Source: Arcobacter sp. CECT 8983 (GTDB lineage: Bacteria > Campylobacterota > Campylobacteria > Campylobacterales > Arcobacteraceae). From it: 64,000 nt of DNA. Positions 28,651 through 37,595 of the stretch are shown piece after piece. The position numbers and the translations under genes are program-made. The DNA lies in NCBI RefSeq assembly GCF_004118855.1, contig NZ_PDKF01000003.1, positions 1-64,000 of the forward strand. The letters are read 5' to 3'. A model generated the notes under the pieces. That model saw nothing but the letters and a program-made list of their open reading frames with translations, made no database searches and was not told the origin of the DNA. How positions within the stretch are numbered: the stretch's first letter is position 1; each line of letters opens with the position of its first letter.

Positions 28651-29751
28651 TTAATATCTTCCTTGTCTTTCTTGAAGAAGCCGTTTTATATTTTCAGAAG
28701 ACTCTTTGGCTTTTTTAATTCTTTCTTCTCTCATCTCTCTTAACGTATCAAGCGTCTCTTGTTTTTCATGGTCAATATTAGACTCTATTTGAATAGCTTT
28801 TCTATTGTTTTGAATACCAGATACTGCTGCAAATTTTTCAGTATTATTGATATAAACTTTTGCTGATGGTGATGTTGCATTTTTATTAAATACAATTACA
28901 TCTTCTGCTTTTAAACCTAGCAGTTCAGATACTGTCATTTCTGTTTCTGCCATAATTGCTTCAATACTCATTTTAGCACCAGATATAAGTGTTGTAATAT
29001 CTCTTTTTCTACTAGCTTTTTTATTTCTACCTTCTGAGAAGATTTTTTCAACAATTTTATTTAAAAGTGTTTCAATATATGATATTGGATAACAAATTGA
29101 TAAGAATCCTGATTCTTCATCAATTGTAATCTCAAGTACAACTAGTAAAACAATTTCGTGGTCAGAAATAATTTGAATTGCATTTGCATTTGTATCCCTT
29201 GACTCAATTTTGAAGTTTAAAGTTGTAACTTCATCCCAAGCTTTATACATATGTTTAACAAACATTTTATAAAAGTGTTCAAAAATATTTACTTCAATTT
29301 CTGTTAATTCTCTATCAAGATTATCACTTGCAGCAACCGCTCCACTTCCTAGTAGTTCAGCAATAATTTTGTGGGAAATACCAGGGTTGCACTCAATTAC
29401 AATTCTTCCTTCTAAAGGTTTTATTGATAGTGTGTTTAAAGAAGTAAGTTGAGGAATAGAAAGAATAAACTCTCCGTATGTCATTTGTTCAATAGAGTAT
29501 AATTTAATATCAACAATCTTTCTAAGCATTGCAGAAAGGTCTGTAATTAAATCCCTTAACATTTTATCATGTAAAGTAGAGAAAGCTTTGAACTGTTCAT
29601 TAGATATTCTGTTTGGCTTTTTGAAATCATAAATAGAGTAGTTTTTTTCTTTTGATACAATCTGCTCTTCAGCTGCCGTTTCAATCTCTTCACCGGCATC
29701 TGCAATATCTAAAAGTGCATCAATTTCATCTTGACTTAAAAATTCAGCCAT
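28651..29751 (-). CDS. fliM: Flagellar motor switch protein FliM
   Basis: C-ring component that binds phosphorylated CheY and sets rotation direction. The 366-residue protein starts with the CheY-binding peptide LSQDEIDALL at residues 5-14. The middle domain follows, and a SpoA-type domain fills the C-terminal part (SELLGLKAEDVIVFNK). The last 50 residues are charged and helical, longer than usual. AGAGGATA precedes ATG 29751. It begins one base after flgI ends on the same strand, so the two form an operon. Confidence 0.95.
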   Translation of the reverse strand: MAEFLSQDEIDALLDIADAGEEIETAAEEQIVSKEKNYSIYDFKKPNRISNEQFKAFSTLHDKMLRDLITDLSAMLRKIVDIKLYSIEQMTYGEFILSIPQLTSLNTLSIKPLEGRIVIECNPGISHKIIAELLGSGAVAASDNLDRELTEIEVNIFEHFYKMFVKHMYKAWDEVTTLNFKIESRDTNANAIQIISDHEIVLLVVLEITIDEESGFLSICYPISYIETLLNKIVEKIFSEGRNKKASRKRDITTLISGAKMSIEAIMAETEMTVSELLGLKAEDVIVFNKNATSPSAKVYINNTEKFAAVSGIQNNRKAIQIESNIDHEKQETLDTLREMREERIKKAKESSENIKRLLQERQGRY

Positions 29752-29752
29752 A

Positions 29753-30808
29753 TTATCCTCTTATCTCTAATTCAACATCTAAAGCACCAAGGTCTTTGAT
29801 CATTTTTAAGGTATCAATTATTTCTGTAATTGGTAATTTCATAACTTTCATCGCTCTTACTAAATCAGAAACTGTAGGTTGTTTTTTTGTATTCATAAGT
29901 GTATTATCAATATTTACAGCAACAGGTTTATTATCTAATCTTACATCATCACCTATGTCTTGACCTCTATTTACTTTTTTATCATCCCACTGCGCATCAG
30001 TAAGTTCAGATTTTTTAATTCTAATAGTAAAATCATTTTTAGCAACTGTTACTGGTCCAATTGGAATATCAAGTCCGGCAATTATAGTTTCTCTTGCAAC
30101 ATCTATAATGATTTTCTTTTTAAATGTTGAATCTAAAGGAATACTTTGAACATCTGATAAAAACTTAACAATTGAGCTAGTTGGTGGTTTTTTTACAAAA
30201 ATTGTTCTTGTATCAAGTGCTACAGCAAGGGGTTTATTAAAAAAATCATTGATTTTTTTCTCAACTAAATATGCTTGTTTAGCATCATTTTTTAATAAAC
30301 TTAATTTAATGCTATCTTCATTTTTAAGTGAATATTCTACTTCATTTTCAACTGTTGCTCCTTCATAAATGAAACCAGTAGTTTCATTTTGACTATCTGC
30401 AACAATAGAACCTTGAGCAAGTGCATAAACCTGTCCATCAACTGCTTTTAATTGAGTTAGCAGTAGTTCACCATTGTCAATAGATTTTGCATCCCCAATA
30501 GCTGAAATTTTTACTTTAATCTTGTCCCCTTGTCTTGCAAAAGGAGGAAGTTCCGCTGTTACCATAACAGCTGCAATATTTTTTGATTTAATTGATGATG
30601 CTGGTATTTTTATATATGAGTTTCGAAGAAGGTTTTGTAAACTTTGCATAGTAAATTGTGATTTGTCTCCAGAGCCTGCAAGCCCCACAACAAGACCATA
30701 TCCAATAAGTTGGTTATCTCTTATTCCTACAACATTTGAAATATCTTTAATAGTTACAGCATAAATACTTTGTAAAAAAAATAATAAAACTATAAAAAAC
30801 TTCAACAC
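29753..30808 (-). CDS. flgI: Flagellar P-ring protein FlgI
   Basis: Forms the peptidoglycan-layer bushing around the flagellar rod. The 351-residue precursor has a signal peptide ending near Ala-17 (LLFFLQSIYA). The family N-terminus follows (ISNVVGIRDNQLIGYGLVVGLAGSGDKS), and the end reads LGALDVELEIRG. The start is GTG 30808 or TTG 30805; AGAGG upstream fits the TTG slightly better. The matching L-ring gene flgH is in the divergent operon. Confidence 0.95.
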   Translation of the reverse strand: MLKFFIVLLFFLQSIYAVTIKDISNVVGIRDNQLIGYGLVVGLAGSGDKSQFTMQSLQNLLRNSYIKIPASSIKSKNIAAVMVTAELPPFARQGDKIKVKISAIGDAKSIDNGELLLTQLKAVDGQVYALAQGSIVADSQNETTGFIYEGATVENEVEYSLKNEDSIKLSLLKNDAKQAYLVEKKINDFFNKPLAVALDTRTIFVKKPPTSSIVKFLSDVQSIPLDSTFKKKIIIDVARETIIAGLDIPIGPVTVAKNDFTIRIKKSELTDAQWDDKKVNRGQDIGDDVRLDNKPVAVNIDNTLMNTKKQPTVSDLVRAMKVMKLPITEIIDTLKMIKDLGALDVELEIRG

Positions 30809-30861
30809 TACACCTCTTTGATAATTGAAAATATTTTATCTAAAATTTTATAAAAACAAGG

Positions 30862-30867
30862 TATAAT
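30862..30867 (+). promoter_or_regulatory. Promoter -10 of the acidic protein-fliQ-flgH operon
   Basis: TATAAT in the context AAGGTATAATTTT lies 31 bases before the TTG start at 30898, with TTTAGGG as ribosome site between them. Confidence 0.55.
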
Positions 30868-30897
30868 TTTTTTTAAAAATAATTTTAGGGCAATCTT

Positions 30898-32082
30898 TTG
30901 ACTATATACATCTACGGTAGTGAAAGTTTTAAAAATGAAATAAATGATATTTTAAGACATTCAAACATAAAATTTAGACTCGATGACAAGGGTGAAGTAA
31001 AAGAGTTAAAGAGTTTGGATCAATTAAAAGCAGCAATAGAAGATAACCCTAATAATATATATTTAATTGATGACTCAAAAATTATAAAAAAGAATATATT
31101 TACTGATAAAATAAATTTTTTTAAGCCTAAAGATGGAATAGAGCAAGAATATCTTTTAGACCATGGAATAGGTGATGTTTCTGTTGATTCTATTGATGAA
31201 CTATCTAAACATATAATTAGAAGATTAGATTCAATAGTTGGAAAAGAAGATAATATTGATGATATTCAAGACTCTATTATTGAAATTGTAGAAGATGCTT
31301 ATCATGAATCTAACTCAGATAATACAGATGAGTATTTATTGGATCAAGTACAAGAAGTAAATCCTGATGAAGAGACTTCAAAAGATGATATTGAAGAAGT
31401 AACCTTAGATGATGAATTAAGTGCTTTATTGTCTTCTTCAAAAGATGAAGATTCTTATTTTTATGATGAGGAAGAAAACGAATCAGAAATGAGTGATGAA
31501 GAAGCCCTTGCAGATATTTTAAATCAAGTTGAAGAAGTTGAGATACCAAAAAAAGAAGAGTCAGATTTTGATCCAGCTTCAAATTTAGATGATTTGTTAG
31601 TACAATTAGAAGAAAGTCATAATGAGCAAATAGATGAAAAACCTGAAACTGATGAAGAAAAAAGTGATTCACAAGACTTGCAAGATGTTTTAGACCAAAT
31701 AGAAGAAAGTTCTATTCCATTAAAAGAAGATAAAGAAGCTACAGATCCATTAATAAATTTGAGTTTTGATGATAATTTAGATAATATTAATATTAATGAA
31801 TCGAGTATTGATGTAAAAAAAGATAGTAATACTCAAGGAGAAAATATGTCAGATGAGTTTTCAGAGTTTGATACTCTGAGTGAGAATGATATTCTTGCTG
31901 CATTAAATAATGTAGATAATGTAACTGTTACAAAAGATAATGAAGATACAAAAAATGTACAATCTGATAATTCATCAAATGCCCTTGATGTAAATTCAGC
32001 AAATACAGATGATATTGCTAAGTTAATTACACAATTATTAAACAATAAGACTTTAGAAATAACAATTAAAGTTAAAGAGTAG
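30898..32082 (+). CDS. Acidic, repeat-containing protein of the flagellar operon (unknown function)
   Basis: I do not recognise this 394-residue protein as a named family. Residues 1-120 look like a small alpha/beta domain (TIYIYGSESF at the start, NIYLIDDSKI near 55). The rest is extremely Asp/Glu-rich and probably disordered. Inside it, short amphipathic motifs recur: DELSALL, EALADILNQVEE, LDDLLVQLEE, LQDVLDQIEE, ENDILAALNN and DIAKLITQLL. Start TTG 30898 has AGGG seven bases before it. fliQ begins one base after its stop, so it is translated with export and motor genes. A role as a flexible scaffold for flagellar parts is inference. Confidence 0.7.
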   Translation: MTIYIYGSESFKNEINDILRHSNIKFRLDDKGEVKELKSLDQLKAAIEDNPNNIYLIDDSKIIKKNIFTDKINFFKPKDGIEQEYLLDHGIGDVSVDSIDELSKHIIRRLDSIVGKEDNIDDIQDSIIEIVEDAYHESNSDNTDEYLLDQVQEVNPDEETSKDDIEEVTLDDELSALLSSSKDEDSYFYDEEENESEMSDEEALADILNQVEEVEIPKKEESDFDPASNLDDLLVQLEESHNEQIDEKPETDEEKSDSQDLQDVLDQIEESSIPLKEDKEATDPLINLSFDDNLDNININESSIDVKKDSNTQGENMSDEFSEFDTLSENDILAALNNVDNVTVTKDNEDTKNVQSDNSSNALDVNSANTDDIAKLITQLLNNKTLEITIKVKE

Positions 32083-32083
32083 T

Positions 32084-32344
32084 ATGGATCTAATAGCTAT
32101 TGCAGAAAATACGGTAAAAATAATTCTTATTTTAGGATTACCGTCATTGATTGTAAGTATGGTAATTGGACTTATAATCTCAATTTTTCAGGCAGTAACG
32201 CAAGTTTCAGATGCTTCTTTAACTTTTGTACCTAAAGTTATAGTTGTATCTATTTTTGTTTTAATTACTTTACCTTGGGTAGGTGATCATATTACTACAT
32301 ATACAAAAGACCTTTGGGATTTAATGTTGGTTTTTGGAGAGTGA
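32084..32344 (+). CDS. fliQ: Flagellar export apparatus protein FliQ
   Basis: An 86-residue inner-membrane subunit of the flagellar type III export gate. Two hydrophobic helices carry the typical sequences LPSLIVSMVIGLIISIFQAVTQV and VPKVIVVSIFVLI. It is one base behind the acidic protein gene and three bases before the FliJ-like gene. Confidence 0.95.
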   Translation: MDLIAIAENTVKIILILGLPSLIVSMVIGLIISIFQAVTQVSDASLTFVPKVIVVSIFVLITLPWVGDHITTYTKDLWDLMLVFGE

Positions 32345-32347
32345 TTT

Positions 32348-32752
32348 ATGATTGATCAATTATATAATTTGAAGAAACTTCAATCTGATCAAAAATTTAT
32401 GGAAAGAGCTCAGTTACAGTCAAAAATAAATCAATTAGATGCAGAGATTATGTTAACACATAATCAAATCAATAGTGCTTGTGTTCAAAAGTTTGGTGCT
32501 ATTTCAGATTTTGCAGTTTTAGAAATGCATAAAAATACAATGAAAGAACATGTAAAAAAATTAGAAGCTGAAAAATTTGGAGTTGCTACAAAAATGCAAA
32601 AAGTTATTGAAGAAATAGTAGAACTTCAAAAAGAGACTGAGCAATATGAGTATATGCTTGATGAAATTAAGCAAGAGAAACAATTGAAAATACTAAAAGC
32701 AGAAATGGAAGCTTCAGAAGAGTACGTTCAAAGTAAATATATAAATAGATAA
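32348..32752 (+). CDS. fliJ: FliJ-like flagellar export chaperone/coiled-coil protein
   Basis: A 134-residue, almost wholly helical protein, rich in Lys, Glu and Gln, with one long coiled coil broken near residue 50 and ending EASEEYVQSKYINR. Length, shape and position behind fliQ fit FliJ, which links the export ATPase to the gate. Sequence identity in this family is low, so the name rests mainly on context. Confidence 0.65.
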   Translation: MIDQLYNLKKLQSDQKFMERAQLQSKINQLDAEIMLTHNQINSACVQKFGAISDFAVLEMHKNTMKEHVKKLEAEKFGVATKMQKVIEEIVELQKETEQYEYMLDEIKQEKQLKILKAEMEASEEYVQSKYINR

Positions 32753-32761
32753 GGAGAGTAT

Positions 32762-33259
32762 TTGTTAAAAATTGTAATTTTATTTTTAATATCAACAATA
32801 GTTTTAAATGCTCAAGAAGATAGAGTAACTAGTGCAGCTTTAATTAAACAAAAAATTGAAGTAAAAGAATTAAAAAAAGAGCTTAATATTTTTTATAATA
32901 AGAAAGAAAAAGAGTATCAAGAAAGAAAAAAAGAGTTACTTGATTTAATAAAAAAAGTTGAAAATGAGAAAAAAGCAATTGCTAAAATAAGAGATGAAAA
33001 TCTTCAACTTTTAAAAGATATAAATGGAGAAGTTGAAGGGAAAACTTCAAAAATTTACAATAAGATGAAACCAAAAGTAGCAGCTTCAATATTTAATGAA
33101 ATGATTAATAGTGGAAAAGTTGAAGATGTTTTTGATATAATCTTAAGATTAAAAGAGAACAATGTTACATCATTAATGAAATTTTTAAGCCCAAAAAATG
33201 CAGCAATGCTAACATTAATGCTAAAAGACTATAGGGCAAAAAATCAGGACGAAGGATAA
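32762..33259 (+). CDS. MotE/PDP-like periplasmic flagellar protein (MgtE_N-type)
   Basis: A 165-residue protein with a signal peptide (ILFLISTIVLNA, about 1-17), then a coiled coil (residues 35-90) and a C-terminal MgtE_N-like fold (YNKMKPKVAASIFNEMI, then FLSPKNAAMLTLML). Similar proteins in Campylobacterota (PDP/MotE) are needed for motor-stator assembly. Start TTG 32762 has AAGGAGAG directly upstream. The gene runs directly into fliL. Confidence 0.75.
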   Translation: MLKIVILFLISTIVLNAQEDRVTSAALIKQKIEVKELKKELNIFYNKKEKEYQERKKELLDLIKKVENEKKAIAKIRDENLQLLKDINGEVEGKTSKIYNKMKPKVAASIFNEMINSGKVEDVFDIILRLKENNVTSLMKFLSPKNAAMLTLMLKDYRAKNQDEG

Positions 33260-33261
33260 TT

Positions 33262-33783
33262 ATGGCAGAAGAAAATGGCGAAACTAAAGCTGGTGGTGGA
33301 AAAGGTTTAATGATAGTGCTTATAGCACTGATTGTTATTTTATTGCTTGCAGTAGGTGTTGGTGGTTATTTGCTAGTTAGTAGTGGAGTATTAAATGGTC
33401 AACAAACAGAACAACAAGTACAAAAAGCAGAAGCTGGCGATTCAAATGAAATGTATAAAACAGCAATTAATGATTTAGTACTTAATATTACTAATGCAAA
33501 AGGTAGAGAAAAACTAATGAAACTATCTTTTCATATAAAAAGTACAGAACCTACAATTGAAAAAATAGTTGAAGAGTATAAACCAGAAATAGTAGATGCT
33601 GTTATTGCACAAATTAGTTCAAGAAGTTCAGAAGAGTTATTAACTGTAGGTGGCAAAGCACTTTTAAAAGAAGAGCTAATGGAAGATATTAATAATATTA
33701 TTAATGAAGTAACATCAGGTAATGATGATGTAAAAAGAAATAATGTTAAAAATATTTTATTTACAACTTTTGTAATTAAATAA
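33262..33783 (+). CDS. fliL: Flagellar basal body-associated protein FliL
   Basis: A 173-residue single-pass inner-membrane protein that surrounds and supports the stators. It has a short cytoplasmic tail, one helix (about 14-38, MIVLIALIVILLLAVGVGGYLLV) and a periplasmic stomatin-like domain starting at about 65 (AINDLVLNITNAKGREKLMKLSFHI). It starts two bases after the previous stop. Confidence 0.92.
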   Translation: MAEENGETKAGGGKGLMIVLIALIVILLLAVGVGGYLLVSSGVLNGQQTEQQVQKAEAGDSNEMYKTAINDLVLNITNAKGREKLMKLSFHIKSTEPTIEKIVEEYKPEIVDAVIAQISSRSSEELLTVGGKALLKEELMEDINNIINEVTSGNDDVKRNNVKNILFTTFVIK

Positions 33784-33784
33784 A

Positions 33785-34216
33785 ATGATAGTTGCAGTTA
33801 AAACTAATAATAAAAAAAGACTTTTAATAAAAGTAGCTTCTGCAATTGCAGTTGTAGTAATGTTTATTGCTTATTATTTTCATATGAGTAATGAATTTGC
33901 TATGCAACAGAAGAAAGAGCAAGAACAGAAATTAAAAGCAATTGAAATAGATAATCAAAAAGCTATGCAAAAAAAGTTAGAAAGAATTATTTATAGAGAA
34001 GTTGAAACTGCAGTTGATTTAATTGGACAAAGAAATATCCAAGATGTTAAAATTATCTCAGATAAAGTTTTGATTTTAGCAGATGTTGGGACTAACTTAG
34101 AGGCACTAAAAGTTAGATATGGAAGTACAGCTTTAATAAAAAAAGATTTAAAAAATATAAAAATTGCTATTGATTTAAAATATGTAATTGAGAGTAAAAT
34201 GAATGAAATTAAGTAA
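33785..34216 (+). CDS. Small membrane-anchored protein of the flagellar operon (unknown)
   Basis: A 143-residue protein of unknown function. One helix (about 15-31, VASAIAVVVMFIAYYF) is followed by a coiled coil (about 40-75) and a small periplasmic-looking alpha/beta domain (DVKIISDKVLILADVGTNLEALKVRYG). It starts one base after fliL and overlaps flgH by 14 bases, so it is fixed in the operon between motor and L-ring genes. A part in motor or disk assembly is likely from context only. Confidence 0.7.
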   Translation: MIVAVKTNNKKRLLIKVASAIAVVVMFIAYYFHMSNEFAMQQKKEQEQKLKAIEIDNQKAMQKKLERIIYREVETAVDLIGQRNIQDVKIISDKVLILADVGTNLEALKVRYGSTALIKKDLKNIKIAIDLKYVIESKMNEIK

Positions 34217-34913
34217 ATATCTATTATTAACAATTTTACCATTTTTATTGGCAGGATGTGTTGAACAACCTGAAATAAAGTTTGAAAAACCAGCTCTTCA
34301 AATTCCTAAAAAAGAGCCAGTAGTTCAAAAGAAAAAAGGTTCTTTATATTCAATGAGAGGACCTTCATTATTTGCAGATAAAAAAGATTTACAAATTGGA
34401 GATATAATCCAAGTTAAAATTAGTGAATCATTAAATTCAAAAACAAATACAAAAAGAGAAATAAGTTCAGACAGAAACTCTAACTTAGGTGGTGGACTGG
34501 TCTCGCAAATGGATGCTAATATTCCTCTATCTTCTACCGTACAAAAAGCAGCAGATAAGTTTAACTCTTATGCAGGTGTGAATTTTGGAACTAAAAGCAA
34601 AAGTGAAAATACTGGGGAAGTAAAAACTAATCTTAGTGAAACATTTACTACTAGTGTTTCTGCTATAATTGAAGAGACATATCAAAATGGTAACTATTTA
34701 ATTCGTGCACAAAAAGAGATGTTAATTGATGGGCAAAAGCAATCATTAGTTTTAACTGGAGTAATAAGACCTTATGATATAACCCCTGAAAATTCAGTAA
34801 CTTCATCACAAGTTGCAAATTTGAAGATATTATATATAAAAGATGGTGAAGAGCAAGATGTTATGAGAACCCCTTGGGCAACTAGGATTCTACAGACTTT
34901 CTGGCCTTTTTAA
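34203..34913 (+). CDS. flgH: Flagellar L-ring lipoprotein FlgH
   Basis: Outer-membrane bushing for the flagellar rod. The 236-residue precursor has a lipoprotein signal with lipobox LLAGC (Cys-19). The family core follows: GSLYSMRGPSLFADKKDLQIGDIIQVKISESL. The C-terminus is VIRPYDITPENSVTSSQVANLKI. ATG 34203 lies inside the end of the preceding gene. It is the last gene of the unit before the flgK promoter region. Confidence 0.95.
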   Translation: MKLSKYLLLTILPFLLAGCVEQPEIKFEKPALQIPKKEPVVQKKKGSLYSMRGPSLFADKKDLQIGDIIQVKISESLNSKTNTKREISSDRNSNLGGGLVSQMDANIPLSSTVQKAADKFNSYAGVNFGTKSKSENTGEVKTNLSETFTTSVSAIIEETYQNGNYLIRAQKEMLIDGQKQSLVLTGVIRPYDITPENSVTSSQVANLKILYIKDGEEQDVMRTPWATRILQTFWPF

Positions 34914-34971
34914 TCTAATTTTAAGAAATGTAATGTGATAATTAGTAAAAGTATCACAAAAAGGAGTAATT

Positions 34972-37584
34972 ATGCTAAATTCATTACATGTGGCACAGAG
35001 TGGTCTTTATGCCTCAAAAAAAGCCATAGAAAATGTATCAAACAACATAGCTAATGAAAATACTCCAGGGTATAAAAAAAGAGTTGTACAATTAAGTGAA
35101 TTAGAATTAACTGATGCTCAATTTACGGGACGTGGAGTAAAAGCTGATTCAGCCTATAGAATCACCTCTCAATATATGTATGACAACTTAATGAATGAAA
35201 ATACTAAAATGAATTACTATGATACTATTTCAAGTATAACTGGAAATATAGAAATTATGTTTGAAGAAACAGATGAAAGTGGTTTTTCAAGTGATTTAGA
35301 TAGATATTTTCAAGCAATTGAGAACTTAAGAACAAATCCAAATTCAGAAATATATAGAACAACATATAAAACACAAGGTAGAGTATTAGTAGAGTCTTTA
35401 CAAAACCTATATTCAAATATTGAAAAAGAAGAAAAATTAATAAAAGTTTCTTTAGAAGAGAATGTAAAAAAAGTTAACAACTTAATTAATGAAATTGGTG
35501 AAATAAATCAACAACTTGGACAACATAAAGAAGCTTCAAATGATTTACTAGATAAAAGAGATCAACTTGAAAAAGAGTTATCTAAATATGTAGATATTGA
35601 AGTTGATAGAAGCAATAATGAATATATGTTAAAAGTTGGTGGCGAAATTGCAGTTAGATATAACACAAATATTCGTGAAATAAATTTAGTTGAGGAAAAC
35701 TCTCCTCAAATAGATAGATTTTCAACAAATCCTCCTTCAGGCAAACCTGGCGATGCTATTGCAGAAAATTATGATATAGGTCCTGGTGACAAAATATCAT
35801 ACAAATTCAATAATGAGTTTGAAGTATCTGTTGAAATAGGTAGTAATACTTATAAAGATAATGAAGGTAATGAATATAAAATTGATTTTGATGAAGATGG
35901 TGTAGCAGATACTGTAGATGAAACAAATTATATTAGAGCCTTATCTTTTGCAATTAATAGTAATAAAGATATTTCTGAGCATGTAACAGCATATAATGGT
36001 GATTATTCTGTTGATGAACAAGGTAATATCATTGATAATACTGGAAAAGATGAGTTTTTAAGAGTACAAGCAAATGTTGATGGAGAAGATGGTAAGTTTC
36101 AAGGAAGAATTGTTGTAGAAGAGGCTTATAATCCAACTTATGAAGGTAAAAATACAGTTGCTCCAGCAGATAGAGTTGATAGTGATTTGTCTAAACCAGT
36201 TGAAGGATATAAACATATTGTTATTGATGGAGAAGGCTTTAGTGCATTAGAAGGGGATTTCTCAGTTTTAGCAAGTGCACTTAATGGAAGTCCTACTTTT
36301 TCACCTACAAGTTATGACGCTACTTCAGAAACATTAACTATTAATGGTACTTCTTTTTCAACGGCAGGAAAAACATTTGATGATTTAGTAGCTGATATAA
36401 ATGCAGATGGTACTTATACAGCAGCAGAAGGTAATGCATTTGTAGTAAATAATAAGAAATTTATTACTGCTGGAGAAGATTTTGCAGCATTAGCAACTGA
36501 AATAAATTCTGACCCTAATTTTGTAGCTTCTTATAATGCAGTTACTGAGCAGTTATCAATAAATGGGCATAATTTTTCAACTGCTGCACCTGCAACTTAT
36601 AGAGATGTTGCAACAGTAATTAATAATAATACTTCGTTTACTGCTTCAACAGAAATTAGAGGTTCTATTAGCATAACAGTAGATGGGGAAGAGAAAAAGT
36701 TTAACATTACTGATACTACTACATATGCTCAACTTGTAGATAAAATAAATGCGGATCCAGATTTAAATGCTTCTGTAACTGAAGATGGAAAATTCACAAT
36801 TTCAAATCTAAAAAATAGAAATGAAACTTTAGAAATAGTTGAAGATTTACCAACACCTTTAGGAATAGAACAAGTTAATAAAAATAATGGTTCTATATTT
36901 AAAAATGAGCAACAAAGTAAAGAGGCAGAAGATAAAGTATATTTATCAGTTTATGATAAAGAGATAACTTTAAAATCAGGAATATTAAAAGGTCAAACAG
37001 AAAATTTAACAACAAATTCACCTAATAATAAGATTATTGATTATAAAGAAAAGTTAGACAATTTTGCAAGAACATTAAGTGATGTATATGATAAATTTGT
37101 TAAAACAAGTGCTACTGGTGATTATATTTATGGGCATGTAGCAACTGACAAATATAATGGTGATAGAGAAGTTAAAAATTTAAATCTTTTTAGTGGTATG
37201 GATGTAATGTCTTTAAAATTTAATGAAGAAGCTGTAAATGATCTTAATCAAGTAGATTTAGATTATATGGCAACCATGCAATGGAAAAAAGATTTAGAAT
37301 TTGATGGTTTTGAGCAAGATGCATCTAGTTTAAACATTACATCTTTATCAGAATATTTTCAAGAGATTAGAGTAAATATCTCTTCTGATAAAGAAAATAA
37401 TGATTTCTTACTTGAAACACAAGAAACTGTATATCAAGCAATACAGTTTAAGTTCGAACAACTAACAAAAGTTGATTCAGATGAAGAGATGATTAATTTA
37501 ATGCAATTTCAAGCAGCATATACAGCAAATGCAAAGATTATTACTGCTGTAGATGAGATGATCCAAACTCTTCTTGGAATGTAA
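34972..37584 (+). CDS. flgK: Flagellar hook-associated protein FlgK with enlarged central region
   Basis: First hook-filament junction protein. The 870-residue length exceeds the typical 550-620. The N-terminus (LHVAQSGLYASKKAIENVSNNIANENTPGYKKR) and C-terminus (NLMQFQAAYTANAKIITAVDEMIQTLLGM) are canonical. Residues about 413-561 hold four tandem copies of a module (INGxxFSTAGxxFxxLAxxIN), and residues 562-614 hold a Flagellin_IN-type motif. Similar modules occur in the next gene, fliD. AAAAAGGAG precedes ATG 34972; a small hairpin with a TGTGATAAT extended -10 (34934-34942) may be its promoter. Confidence 0.95.
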   Translation: MLNSLHVAQSGLYASKKAIENVSNNIANENTPGYKKRVVQLSELELTDAQFTGRGVKADSAYRITSQYMYDNLMNENTKMNYYDTISSITGNIEIMFEETDESGFSSDLDRYFQAIENLRTNPNSEIYRTTYKTQGRVLVESLQNLYSNIEKEEKLIKVSLEENVKKVNNLINEIGEINQQLGQHKEASNDLLDKRDQLEKELSKYVDIEVDRSNNEYMLKVGGEIAVRYNTNIREINLVEENSPQIDRFSTNPPSGKPGDAIAENYDIGPGDKISYKFNNEFEVSVEIGSNTYKDNEGNEYKIDFDEDGVADTVDETNYIRALSFAINSNKDISEHVTAYNGDYSVDEQGNIIDNTGKDEFLRVQANVDGEDGKFQGRIVVEEAYNPTYEGKNTVAPADRVDSDLSKPVEGYKHIVIDGEGFSALEGDFSVLASALNGSPTFSPTSYDATSETLTINGTSFSTAGKTFDDLVADINADGTYTAAEGNAFVVNNKKFITAGEDFAALATEINSDPNFVASYNAVTEQLSINGHNFSTAAPATYRDVATVINNNTSFTASTEIRGSISITVDGEEKKFNITDTTTYAQLVDKINADPDLNASVTEDGKFTISNLKNRNETLEIVEDLPTPLGIEQVNKNNGSIFKNEQQSKEAEDKVYLSVYDKEITLKSGILKGQTENLTTNSPNNKIIDYKEKLDNFARTLSDVYDKFVKTSATGDYIYGHVATDKYNGDREVKNLNLFSGMDVMSLKFNEEAVNDLNQVDLDYMATMQWKKDLEFDGFEQDASSLNITSLSEYFQEIRVNISSDKENNDFLLETQETVYQAIQFKFEQLTKVDSDEEMINLMQFQAAYTANAKIITAVDEMIQTLLGM
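36211..36815 (+). repeat. Tandem surface modules in FlgK
   Basis: Four degenerate 35-40-residue copies share the core [I/V][N/D]G/NxxFxTAGxxFxxLAxxINxxxxFxA. They are followed by one Flagellin_IN-like unit (GSISITVDGEEKKF ... LVDKINADPDLNA). They are seen by eye as repeated protein patterns; the DNA copies are diverged. Confidence 0.65.
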
Positions 37585-37595
37585 AGGAGGCAATT

